Below are positions 56,392-64,000 of a DNA stretch of 64,000 nucleotides, in pieces. The notes beneath the pieces were generated by a model, which made no database searches, was not told the origin of the DNA, and saw only the letters and a list, made by a program, of their open reading frames with translations. Numbering within the stretch: position 1 is the first letter of the stretch; every line of letters starts with the position of its first letter. The stretch is from Vibrio sp. ED004 (GTDB lineage: Bacteria > Pseudomonadota > Gammaproteobacteria > Enterobacterales > Vibrionaceae), in the NCBI RefSeq assembly GCF_023206395.1, contig NZ_CP066149.1, positions 1,922,001-1,986,000 of the forward strand, written 5' to 3'. A program made the translations under genes and the position numbers.

Positions 56392-57114
56392 GTGAAAAGA
56401 AATATTAAAAGTATAATTCAACTTTTAGGGTTGGATGAATTTAGGCAATATTACCAATTAAAAAGGCAAATTATTAAACGAGTTAGAAGTGAAAATGATG
56501 AAAAATTTAAAAAAATAAAACTATACGAAAACTATCATAAAGAAGTGGTTTTTGTACATATTCCAAAAGCTGCCGGAATGTCTGTCGTCGACACATTGTA
56601 TAATGTCAAGAAATCATGTCATGCAACCTCTTCAGATTATCTATTTAAGAATGACCTTCTTTTTAACCAATTATTTATATTTACTATAGTTAGAAACCCA
56701 TATGATAGGCTACACTCTGCTTATAATTATTTGGTTCTTGGTGGGATGAATGTTATCGATAAAGTTTGGTTTGATTTGTATATCTCTAAATATGAAAATT
56801 TTGAAGATTTCATTGTTAACGGTGGATTACAATATGCAATTAATTGTGGGGCCGAGCACTTTATTCCCCAACATGAATTTGTCTATTATCAAGGATTAAA
56901 TCTTTGTGATTATGTAGGCAGGCTTGAAACACTAAGTGAAGTTGAAAACAAACTTTCTGATAAGCTTGATAGAACGATCTCATTCTCAAAGAAAAATGTT
57001 TCTTCTACCAAAATAAATAGTGAAGAAAGTAATATTTATAGTAGAGAAATGCTTGATAAAGTCAATTTGTTATATATGAAAGACTTTGAATTGTTTAACT
57101 ATGAAAAGAAATAA
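56392..57114 (+). CDS. Sulfotransferase family protein
   Basis: A 240-aa protein of the carbohydrate sulfotransferase (Sulfotransfer_2) type: the PAPS loop VFVHIPKAAGMSVVDTL and the 3'-phosphate site VRNPYDRLHSAYNYL. It probably sulfates a residue of the Wzy-made polymer. GTG start at 56392. AT-rich, unlike the rml genes before it, consistent with transfer. Confidence 0.8.
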   Translation: MKRNIKSIIQLLGLDEFRQYYQLKRQIIKRVRSENDEKFKKIKLYENYHKEVVFVHIPKAAGMSVVDTLYNVKKSCHATSSDYLFKNDLLFNQLFIFTIVRNPYDRLHSAYNYLVLGGMNVIDKVWFDLYISKYENFEDFIVNGGLQYAINCGAEHFIPQHEFVYYQGLNLCDYVGRLETLSEVENKLSDKLDRTISFSKKNVSSTKINSEESNIYSREMLDKVNLLYMKDFELFNYEKK

Positions 57115-57152
57115 AATCTACGGTTAAGTTTCTAAAGTAATTAAGAGGAATC

Positions 57153-58010
57153 ATGTACGAAACTGCTATATTAGTTGTGTTATATAATAAAGAAATTACT
57201 ATTAGTAAGACGTTAACGTCGTTACTTAGTACTAATATGAAATACAACAATACAAAATTAGTGATATGGAACAATGGTTCTGATTACTTAAGTAATAGAA
57301 CGATTGATGCTTTTCGTGTGAAAGGTTTTGATACTGAAATCAAAGAGACAATCTATAACGAATCGTTAGCAGTCATATATAATAATTTTATCGATGACTT
57401 TCCTTCAAAAAAATACATACTCCTAGATGATGATTCTAGTTTGAATGAAAAATATTTAGGGGCATCTCTATTATGTGATGATAACCAAATAGCGATGCCG
57501 ATCATCTATTCTCGAGGAAAAGTTAGAGCACCTACTATTGATGGTATGCCATACAATAAAGATACAGTAATACATGAATCTAGTAATATAATGACTATTG
57601 GTAGTGGTTTGGTTATAGGTAACGAAGTGATAAATAGATTAAAAATTGATTATCTTAAAGCTTTTGATGAGCGATTTTTTTTATACTGCGTTGACACAAG
57701 TTTTTGTTTAAGAATTTCTAGTGTAGGATTAATAGGAAACATAAAGGTAATTGATGGTTTTCAACATTCTCTATCACGTTTAGAGAAAGAGTCTAGTGAA
57801 TTAAATAAATTTAGGCGTAAAGAAAGAAGTTACGGTATTGGACTGCAACAACGTTACTACTTTCCGATATTTCAGTCTTCGGTATATATAGCAAAAGTTA
57901 TAGTAGTTACAATTAAATCTATGTTAACTAAGCAGGAAAGAGTCGTAAATATTAGGCACTTAATAGGGGCGTATCTGTTGGGTAAGCACTATAGAAATTG
58001 CAATAGTTAA
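57153..58010 (+). CDS. Family 2 glycosyltransferase
   Basis: A 285-aa GT2-like protein: N-terminal ILVVLYNKEITISKTL and the metal-binding acidic motif LLDDDSSL, with DERFFLYCVDTSFCLR further on, a pattern common among rhamnosyltransferase-type GT2 enzymes. Acceptor and sugar cannot be read. ATG preceded by AGAGGAA. Confidence 0.8.
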   Translation: MYETAILVVLYNKEITISKTLTSLLSTNMKYNNTKLVIWNNGSDYLSNRTIDAFRVKGFDTEIKETIYNESLAVIYNNFIDDFPSKKYILLDDDSSLNEKYLGASLLCDDNQIAMPIIYSRGKVRAPTIDGMPYNKDTVIHESSNIMTIGSGLVIGNEVINRLKIDYLKAFDERFFLYCVDTSFCLRISSVGLIGNIKVIDGFQHSLSRLEKESSELNKFRRKERSYGIGLQQRYYFPIFQSSVYIAKVIVVTIKSMLTKQERVVNIRHLIGAYLLGKHYRNCNS

Positions 58011-58087
58011 ATTGTGATATTTTTAGACTTATGTGGATTTCGATATTATCTGATGTTTGATTATCTCAGATACTAAGGTGACTTATC

Positions 58088-59254
58088 TTGTTTTACATAT
58101 CATACCTCTCCATATCTTTATTTGTATTGGTCGTAGGCTTTATATTTAAAAATAACTCTAATAGATTCGAATGGATAATATATGTTATCTGTTTCTTCAC
58201 AGTTGTTATATTAAATAACTTTGGTGTTATCAACGAAAACTGGCCAGCATTTCATCCAGCCGATGAATCATATTTTTATAATACTAGCTTAAGTTTAAAG
58301 GATGATATTGAAAATGGCCATGATTTCATTGAGGCATTATTAGCTACAACTTGGAACTATAAGTATTACGGATTTATTGTATTTGATTATGTTTCTATAT
58401 ATGGTGCTCATGCTTCGGAAGAAGCACATAAGCTCTCTATAGCAATATCCTTGAGTTCAATCTATTTATTGTTTCTCAGATACATTATAAGTAAGCGGGA
58501 AGTATATATAGAACATGTACGCTATATACTTTTACCAGTACTCCTCTATATGTGCACATTAAACTACAGGGATGGCTTTGTATCTATTCTTATCTTTTTC
58601 ATATTCAAGTCTATTTATGATAGAAAGTTGATAGGTTTGATCTTGAGCATAGGTCTTTTGGCATTTTTTAGAGTTGAGTTTATTCAGTTATTAACAATAG
58701 CATTTATAGCTAGTCTCTTGATATCGATGACTAACCTTAGAATGCTTATGCTGTCCGTTTTTACTCTGTTTTTTACCGTACTCCTAATTCTATTTAATGG
58801 TAAAGCTAGCTTCGATGTCGGTAGTTTTATTTATATACCGTTATCGTTTAACGGTGTTTCTTTAATTCATGACTTATTTAATTACTATGCAGGAGAGCAT
58901 TATTATCAAGGAAATTTAGTAATGTTGTTTTTGACAGTTCTAGTCTCCTTGGCTTTCTTTATTTTTAAAACATTCACAATAATTTTATTTTGTAGGAGTT
59001 ATGATTTATATAGTTTCAAAGAAAGAGTAATAACAAATACTTTCGTTATCTTTTATGTTATTAGTCTACTAATATATAACTTTCTACTTAATGGGTTTCA
59101 AGATCGAATCAAGGTTGCATTTGTTGGTGCGATAGTCTTTGTATTAAGTATGTTGGGAGAAAAATATACAATAAACAACAATAAATTTTTTATAATTATA
59201 TCGATAATGATGACCTTATTCGTTTTAATAAGAAACGTACGATGGATTTTCTAA
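58088..59254 (+). CDS. wzy: Polytopic membrane protein, candidate O-antigen polymerase
   Basis: A 388-aa protein with about ten hydrophobic segments and a larger polar loop in the first half (residues about 45-100). Length, topology and position among glycosyltransferase genes fit Wzy, which polymerises lipid-linked repeat units in the periplasm. Wzy proteins share little sequence, so this rests on topology and context. The TTG start has AAGGTGA just upstream. Confidence 0.65.
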   Translation: MFYISYLSISLFVLVVGFIFKNNSNRFEWIIYVICFFTVVILNNFGVINENWPAFHPADESYFYNTSLSLKDDIENGHDFIEALLATTWNYKYYGFIVFDYVSIYGAHASEEAHKLSIAISLSSIYLLFLRYIISKREVYIEHVRYILLPVLLYMCTLNYRDGFVSILIFFIFKSIYDRKLIGLILSIGLLAFFRVEFIQLLTIAFIASLLISMTNLRMLMLSVFTLFFTVLLILFNGKASFDVGSFIYIPLSFNGVSLIHDLFNYYAGEHYYQGNLVMLFLTVLVSLAFFIFKTFTIILFCRSYDLYSFKERVITNTFVIFYVISLLIYNFLLNGFQDRIKVAFVGAIVFVLSMLGEKYTINNNKFFIIISIMMTLFVLIRNVRWIF

Positions 59255-59255
59255 A

Positions 59256-60437
59256 ATGAAAAGTATTTTATTTGTAAACACTCAATTTTCAACTACTAAA
59301 TCTAATTTATTACACTCACAGTTATTTTCCAAGGCAAAAGAAATTAACAAACTAGGTGTAACGATACATTATTTTGGATGTGATTACCCAAATAATAACG
59401 ATGAGACGAAATTTCTGAAGGAAAAGTATAATTTTGAAAATTCAAGTGTGATTGAAACTTTGCCGAAGGGGGGAGTATTAAAGTTATTTATGAACTCCAT
59501 TCGGTTAAGAAGTAACTTTAGAGAATTTATAAAAGAAAATCATATTGATATTGTTTACTTTAGAAATATATTTGACTACTTAATTTATAGCAAAGCCGCA
59601 TCAGAAGAAGGAATTAGAACTTTATACGACTCAAGATCATTGTTGTTTTCTGAAGTTCGTATGAAGGGAAAGTTAGGACTCCCTTTTAGCTATATAATTA
59701 GTCTACTAGAAAAAAGAGCGATACAAAATTCCGATTATTTATTTACAGTGTCGAATAAAATGAGTAATTGGATTAAGAGGAATTGGTCTAGGGAAAGTGA
59801 TTTTACTATACCATGTACGTGTGATGCTGAAAATTTTTCTTTTGATAATGATTTCAGAAGTAAAATAAGAAGTCAGTTGAAATGGAATGAAAGTAACGTT
59901 ATAGCTTATTGTGGAGGAACTAGTGCTTGGCAACGTATAGATGAGATCCTCAGGTTATTTAACGAACTCTATAAAAGAAATTCGAATTATAAGTTTTTGA
60001 TTATAACTCGAGATACCGAAGTGATATTAGATAAGCTTAAACAAATTGATTTGCCAGAGAGTAGTTATTATGTAATTTTCTCTGAACATTATATGGTTAA
60101 TAAATGGCTATCTGTCGCTGATGCATCAATCGTTATGAGAGAAAAAACTTTAGTTAATGAGGTAGCATCACCGATAAAGATAGGAGAATATCTATGTTTA
60201 GGCCTTCCTGTTATATGCACTGACGGAATAGGCGATTATTCCAATTTGATATATGAAAATAATGCCGGTTGTATTATAGGTGATAAAGCCGAATTTAGTG
60301 AAAAATGCTTAACAATAAAAACTATGTTTGAAGATCTAAAAGGAGCGCAAATTAAGGCTCAGGAATTATCAAAATTGTTTACAAAAGATGTCGAATCAAA
60401 AATTTGGGCAGCTTTTATTAACCAGGAGAGATTATGA
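59256..60437 (+). CDS. Family 4 glycosyltransferase
   Basis: A 393-aa GT-B protein: N-terminal FVNTQFSTTKSNLLHSQLFS, a central DSRSLLFSEVR, and a C-terminal nucleotide-binding domain with VASPIKIGEYLCLGLPVICT. It begins one base after the wzy stop and overlaps the acetyltransferase by ATGA. Substrate unknown. Confidence 0.82.
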   Translation: MKSILFVNTQFSTTKSNLLHSQLFSKAKEINKLGVTIHYFGCDYPNNNDETKFLKEKYNFENSSVIETLPKGGVLKLFMNSIRLRSNFREFIKENHIDIVYFRNIFDYLIYSKAASEEGIRTLYDSRSLLFSEVRMKGKLGLPFSYIISLLEKRAIQNSDYLFTVSNKMSNWIKRNWSRESDFTIPCTCDAENFSFDNDFRSKIRSQLKWNESNVIAYCGGTSAWQRIDEILRLFNELYKRNSNYKFLIITRDTEVILDKLKQIDLPESSYYVIFSEHYMVNKWLSVADASIVMREKTLVNEVASPIKIGEYLCLGLPVICTDGIGDYSNLIYENNAGCIIGDKAEFSEKCLTIKTMFEDLKGAQIKAQELSKLFTKDVESKIWAAFINQERL

Positions 60438-60874
60438 CCCCTAATTTTTTGTACCAACTGAGTCATAAATTAGAGAATCTCTCCATTCCTATAATACCTA
60501 AATTATTGACTTATATGATAAGGCTCATTTTCTCCGCGTATATCCCGAGTGGATCAAAAATTGGAAAAGACATAGTGTTTGGTTATGGAGGTCTAGGAAT
60601 TGTTATCCATAAAAATGCGGTGTTGGGGTCAGGTTGTCATTTATCGCAAAATGTAACAATTGGCGGTACGAGTAAAAAAGAAGGAGTACCAATTATTGGC
60701 AACGATGTTTATATAGGTGCTGGTGCTGTTGTTATCGGGCCTGTAACGATCGGAGATAACGTTGTTATAGGTGCAAATTCTGTTGTCGTAAATGATATAG
60801 AAAGCAATTCACTTGTGGTTGGCATTCCAGCTAAAGTAATCAAATCAGGAATATTAAAGTCTGATTATGTTTAA
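60434..60874 (+). CDS. Serine acetyltransferase-like hexapeptide O-acetyltransferase
   Basis: A 146-aa left-handed beta-helix protein (IVIHKNAVLGSGCHLSQNVT, VYIGAGAVVIGPVTIGDNVV, GIPAKVI). It resembles CysE but lacks the N-terminal helical domain, as do WcaB/CapG-type enzymes that O-acetylate polysaccharide units. The canonical cysE is at 15652. Confidence 0.83.
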   Translation: MTPNFLYQLSHKLENLSIPIIPKLLTYMIRLIFSAYIPSGSKIGKDIVFGYGGLGIVIHKNAVLGSGCHLSQNVTIGGTSKKEGVPIIGNDVYIGAGAVVIGPVTIGDNVVIGANSVVVNDIESNSLVVGIPAKVIKSGILKSDYV

Positions 60875-60945
60875 GTAATAAATAAAATTATAGATATCTC
60901 AAACATTATGAATAACAGAAATACTCTATTGCGATAAGGAACGCT

Positions 60946-61965
60946 ATGAATTTTTTTGGAGACGTTAATCTACCTACATTTAACAAGGAAAAAACTAATA
61001 TTCCTAGGCATATACTTAGTAATAACAATATATTTAATTTTGAAAGTGTTTGTGTAGAAGAACAGAAAGCGAGTACTCGCGGTATAGCGCTAAGCTCGAA
61101 TCAAGAGTCAGTTGAGAAGTTCTGTAGTCTCGGATTTAATATAGCCGGTCTTGCAAATAATCATATTAGTGATTTTGATGACTCTATATCGGAAACTATT
61201 AAGTTTTTAGGTTTAAATAATATTAGAAACTTTGGTGCGGGTTCAAACATTTCAGAAGCAAGTCGTTATATTAGAGTAGAGGAACAAGATGAAGAGTATT
61301 ATGTGATCGGCGCTGGTTGGGATGTTATTGGATGTCAGTATGCTGATAAAAAAAGGGCAGGAATAAATCCTTACTCTAGTCAAGAGTTGAAGCAGTCTGT
61401 CTGTGAAATATTAAAAATAAATAACAATGCTAAAATCTTCTGTTTTTTGCACTATAACTATGAGTTTGAAGAGTATCCTCAGCCAGCAGATCGAAAATTA
61501 TTTCATGAGTTAATAGATATGGGAGTCGAGGGTATAATAGGTCATCATTCGCATGTTGTAGGACCTTATGAGTCGTATAACGGGAAATATATATTCTATA
61601 GCTTGGGAAATTTTTTCATGCCCCAAGTTGTGACTAGAGGCTATAATGTTGTCTACCCTGAGAGAGCTTATGAAGGGATTAGCGTTGAGTATTTAAATAA
61701 TAAAGTTAAAATACATTGGTATAAAAATATCGATGACTATATCGAATACTATAAGACTGAAGACATTGAAAATACAACGCTCGTCAACCTAACACGAAAA
61801 GTAGGAACAGATAATTATCTGAACTGGTTTTCTAAGAACAGAATTAAATCAAAACTTCTTCCTATTTTTAAAGACTACGATAAAAGTAATTTATTTAATT
61901 CAAACTTTGTAAAGTTTAGAAACTTCACGATAAACATGGCCGTTAAATTTAGGGTAAAAAGATGA
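60946..61965 (+). CDS. CapA-like (PGA_cap) metallophosphatase-fold protein
   Basis: A 339-aa protein of the CapA/PgsA family. Conserved pieces: FFGDVNL (G5, D6), FNFESV, LANNHISDFDD, FLHYNYEFEEYPQP, GHHSHVVGPYES and YSLGNFF. CapA-like proteins work in poly-gamma-glutamate or polysaccharide assembly; many copies in polysaccharide loci have unknown function. It has no signal peptide, so it is probably cytoplasmic here, unlike membrane-anchored CapA. GGA lies upstream of the ATG. Confidence 0.78.
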   Translation: MNFFGDVNLPTFNKEKTNIPRHILSNNNIFNFESVCVEEQKASTRGIALSSNQESVEKFCSLGFNIAGLANNHISDFDDSISETIKFLGLNNIRNFGAGSNISEASRYIRVEEQDEEYYVIGAGWDVIGCQYADKKRAGINPYSSQELKQSVCEILKINNNAKIFCFLHYNYEFEEYPQPADRKLFHELIDMGVEGIIGHHSHVVGPYESYNGKYIFYSLGNFFMPQVVTRGYNVVYPERAYEGISVEYLNNKVKIHWYKNIDDYIEYYKTEDIENTTLVNLTRKVGTDNYLNWFSKNRIKSKLLPIFKDYDKSNLFNSNFVKFRNFTINMAVKFRVKR

Positions 61966-63005
61966 AATTGCACGTAGTAGGTGGATTGCCTGGCCCACTC
62001 GGGGGAACAACTGTTTTATTTGATCAATTAGTTCGGGATCTCCAGAAAGATGATTCTATAGAGTTATTTATTAGTGACACCTGTTCAATAATGAATCAAG
62101 GGTTAATTTTTAAACTAAGATTTTTGTTGCTCGCAATAATTTATACAATAAAGTCGGACGTAACTTCTGTTCATGTTAGCTCTAGCGGATCTATTACAAT
62201 AGCTCCACTACTTTTATTTATCTCAAAAATATTAAATAGAAAATATTCTTTTCGTATGTTTGGTGGGGTTTACGACCAATTTTATATGAGTTCAAATAAG
62301 CCTATTAGGCTAATCATTGGATTTATACTAAATAAAAGTGATTTGGTATATTTCGAAACTCATAAACTGACAAAATATTTTAGGGATATTTTCCCACATT
62401 CAAAAATTCAACAATACAGTAATTCCAGACCTTCTAGTAAAATTAACGCTAGAGTAAATATTAACGAGAATTATGTATATTTAGGTGCGATAAAAAAAAC
62501 AAAAGGTGTTTTCGATATAATAGAAGCTTCAAAGTTCTACCCTAATGTTACTTTTGACTTTTACGGCCCAATTCTTGATGATGATTTTATAGACTCTATA
62601 TCATGTATAAGTAACTGCAATTACAAGGGGGTAGTTGAACCTAATGAAATTATCAAAGTATTAGCTAGTTATAAAGCACTATTGTTACCAACATATCATT
62701 TTGGTGAGGGATACCCTGGTGTAATTATTGAAGCGTATTCAATTGGACTCCCGGTTATAGCAAGTAACTGGCAATGTATCCCTGAAATTGTTCTGGATGG
62801 CAAAACAGGATTTCTAATTAACACAAAAGACATAGCATCATTAAGAGACGCTATAGATAATTTATCAGAACTTCCGCCTGAAAATTTATCCAAAATAAGC
62901 AGGCATTGTATTTCTTTTTTTAATAAAGAATTTAACTCGACTATGTTGAGCAAAAAGTTTAAAGATCAAATTAATCTATTAGTTAATGGGAGTGATACGC
63001 CGTGA
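61962..63005 (+). CDS. Family 4 glycosyltransferase
   Basis: A 347-aa GT-B protein: N-terminal VGGLPGPLGGTTVLFDQL, middle YLGAIKKTKGVFDIIEA, and the E-x7-E nucleotide-sugar motif in GEGYPGVIIEAYSIGLP. Overlaps the CapA-like gene by ATGA and the next gene by GTGA. Sugar unknown. Confidence 0.84.
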   Translation: MKLHVVGGLPGPLGGTTVLFDQLVRDLQKDDSIELFISDTCSIMNQGLIFKLRFLLLAIIYTIKSDVTSVHVSSSGSITIAPLLLFISKILNRKYSFRMFGGVYDQFYMSSNKPIRLIIGFILNKSDLVYFETHKLTKYFRDIFPHSKIQQYSNSRPSSKINARVNINENYVYLGAIKKTKGVFDIIEASKFYPNVTFDFYGPILDDDFIDSISCISNCNYKGVVEPNEIIKVLASYKALLLPTYHFGEGYPGVIIEAYSIGLPVIASNWQCIPEIVLDGKTGFLINTKDIASLRDAIDNLSELPPENLSKISRHCISFFNKEFNSTMLSKKFKDQINLLVNGSDTP

Positions 63006-64000
63006 AATTATCGACATTAAGGAAAATATACAAGGCGATACCAAGCAAATACTTAAGTCCAGTAACTAATATTCCGTTTTCCGTATTTTGCGGTGCTGAA
63101 TACAGAAAACAAATTTCACTACTCGAATCCTATCCAAAGCTCAGCAGTAACTTGAAACAAAAGTTACAGGATGATTTAACTATAGATTACTTAAGCGAAA
63201 GTATTATTCACACTCGTTTTTATCGAGACTTTGCAAAGAAAAATCGTATAAAAAGAATAACATCAAAAGAACAGTTGCTTGAATTCCCGATAATTGGTAA
63301 AGAGCAACTGGAAAGTGACTTGGACTGGTTTATTGATGATAGATATCGTAACAAAAGTTTTTTCGTTAGTACTGGAGGCACGACAGGGAAGCAAACAAGA
63401 CTCTTAATGTCAAATAGTGCATTTTCTAAAGAATGGGCATTTGTTAATGATTATTTATCTTCTGAGGGAGTTGACATCAACTCTAGGAGAATTTGTTTAA
63501 GAGGGTCTGATGGGATAAGTAGCGATAAATTAATTGGATACAATCATTTATATAAAGAAATAATGATTTCGCCGTTTAGACTTAATCAACAGAATCTAAA
63601 ATATCATATAAATGAAATTATTGAATATAAACCAAAATGGATTCACGGATATCCGTCTTCTGTAAGCGAGTTTGGGAATGCTCTATCTGAAATTGATATA
63701 GATACGTCAATAATTACAAATATACTTTTAGTTTCAGAAAGATTGATGCCACAACAAGAATTATCAATAAAAAAACAGTTTCCAAATTGTAAGATATCAA
63801 CGTTTTACGGAATGACTGAGCGTGTGATTTTTGCTCCTTCGGAGAATGGATCTCTAATCCCACATCCATTGTACGGTGTTACTGAAGAAATTGATGGACA
63901 ACTTGTTGGTACAGGATTTATTAATAAAGCAACTCGTTTAATACGCTATTGCACAGGCGATACAGCCGAGGTAGTTAAGTCCTCAGATGGTTTTGTTGAG
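63002..64000 (+). CDS. PaaK/CapK-like adenylate-forming protein, 3' end outside window
   Basis: Open from GTG 63002 (within the previous stop) to the window end, 333 codons. It resembles phenylacetate-CoA ligase-like (CapK) proteins of polysaccharide loci: FFVSTGGTTGKQTR is the ATP-binding loop, IHGYPSSVSEF and STFYGMTERVIFA are further adenylation motifs. The partner substrate (an acid that is activated, perhaps to decorate a sugar) is unknown. Confidence 0.8.
   Translation, partial: MKLSTLRKIYKAIPSKYLSPVTNIPFSVFCGAEYRKQISLLESYPKLSSNLKQKLQDDLTIDYLSESIIHTRFYRDFAKKNRIKRITSKEQLLEFPIIGKEQLESDLDWFIDDRYRNKSFFVSTGGTTGKQTRLLMSNSAFSKEWAFVNDYLSSEGVDINSRRICLRGSDGISSDKLIGYNHLYKEIMISPFRLNQQNLKYHINEIIEYKPKWIHGYPSSVSEFGNALSEIDIDTSIITNILLVSERLMPQQELSIKKQFPNCKISTFYGMTERVIFAPSENGSLIPHPLYGVTEEIDGQLVGTGFINKATRLIRYCTGDTAEVVKSSDGFVE

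Noticed and set aside
1..64000. CRISPR arrays, rRNA and tRNA genes
   Set aside because: No regularly spaced repeats and no cloverleaf or rRNA-like sequence were noticed on reading.

Overview
The window is chromosomal DNA of a gammaproteobacterium, almost certainly a marine Vibrio and plausibly of the Splendidus clade. This rests on the housekeeping set (hldD, envC, cysE, gpsA, secB, a YibN-type rhodanese), an LpxM-type acyltransferase, a yjbEFGH/wza-wzb-wzc export operon of the kind seen in vibrios, and RfaH/ops-controlled sugar operons. The species call is an inference. No rRNA, tRNA or CRISPR was seen. The window is one long cell-surface polysaccharide region.

Region 1 (1-7696, + strand) is a compact nonulosonic-acid operon: pseB (cut by the window start), pseC, a wbuX/wbuY/wbuZ amidation trio (N-acetyl sugar amidotransferase, HisH-like, HisF-like), pseF, a pseG-pseH fusion and pseI. 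It should make CMP-pseudaminic acid, probably in an acetamidino form. Converging on it (7686-11038, - strand) are a protein with bacterial sialyltransferase motifs (candidate pseudaminyltransferase), a WaaL-type O-antigen ligase and LpxM.

Region 2 (11173-18745) is mostly conserved: hldD, ugd, a TetR regulator with a 12-bp inverted repeat in front of it, envC, cysE, gpsA, secB and a rhodanese.

Region 3 (18960-37048) starts with an ops/JUMPstart-like site and rmlBADC. ABC-type polysaccharide export genes (wzm, wzt) follow, then a sulfotransferase with a long C-terminal coiled coil, two tandem RgpF-like glycosyltransferases, an epimerase, an acyltransferase and a GT2. A WbpM-type dehydratase on the other strand, another GT2, a reductase and a phosphoglycosyl transferase form a probable chain-initiation module.

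Region 4 (37320-46304) is yjbEFGH followed by wza, wzb and wzc, the gene order of an E. coli group 4 capsule (gfcABCDE-etp-etk) locus. An ops element precedes wza.

Region 5 (46305-50518) holds a third ops element, a truncated gene remnant and an ISAs1-family insertion sequence that is itself split by a group II intron. Region 6 (50519-64000) is the displaced operon: wecB, wecC, a second rml set in which rmlA carries two stop codons, rmlD, rmlC, then AT-rich genes for a sulfotransferase, glycosyltransferases, a Wzy-like polymerase, acetyltransferase, CapA-like protein and, cut by the window end, a PaaK/CapK-like adenylate-forming enzyme.

The strain therefore seems to encode an ABC-exported rhamnose-rich polymer, a Wzy/Wza-type polymer containing ManNAcA and rhamnose, and a pseudaminic-acid decoration. 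The two most interesting hypotheses are a sulfotransferase/coiled-coil chain terminator paired with the Wzt C-terminal domain, and the motif-matched candidate pseudaminyltransferase beside the pse operon.
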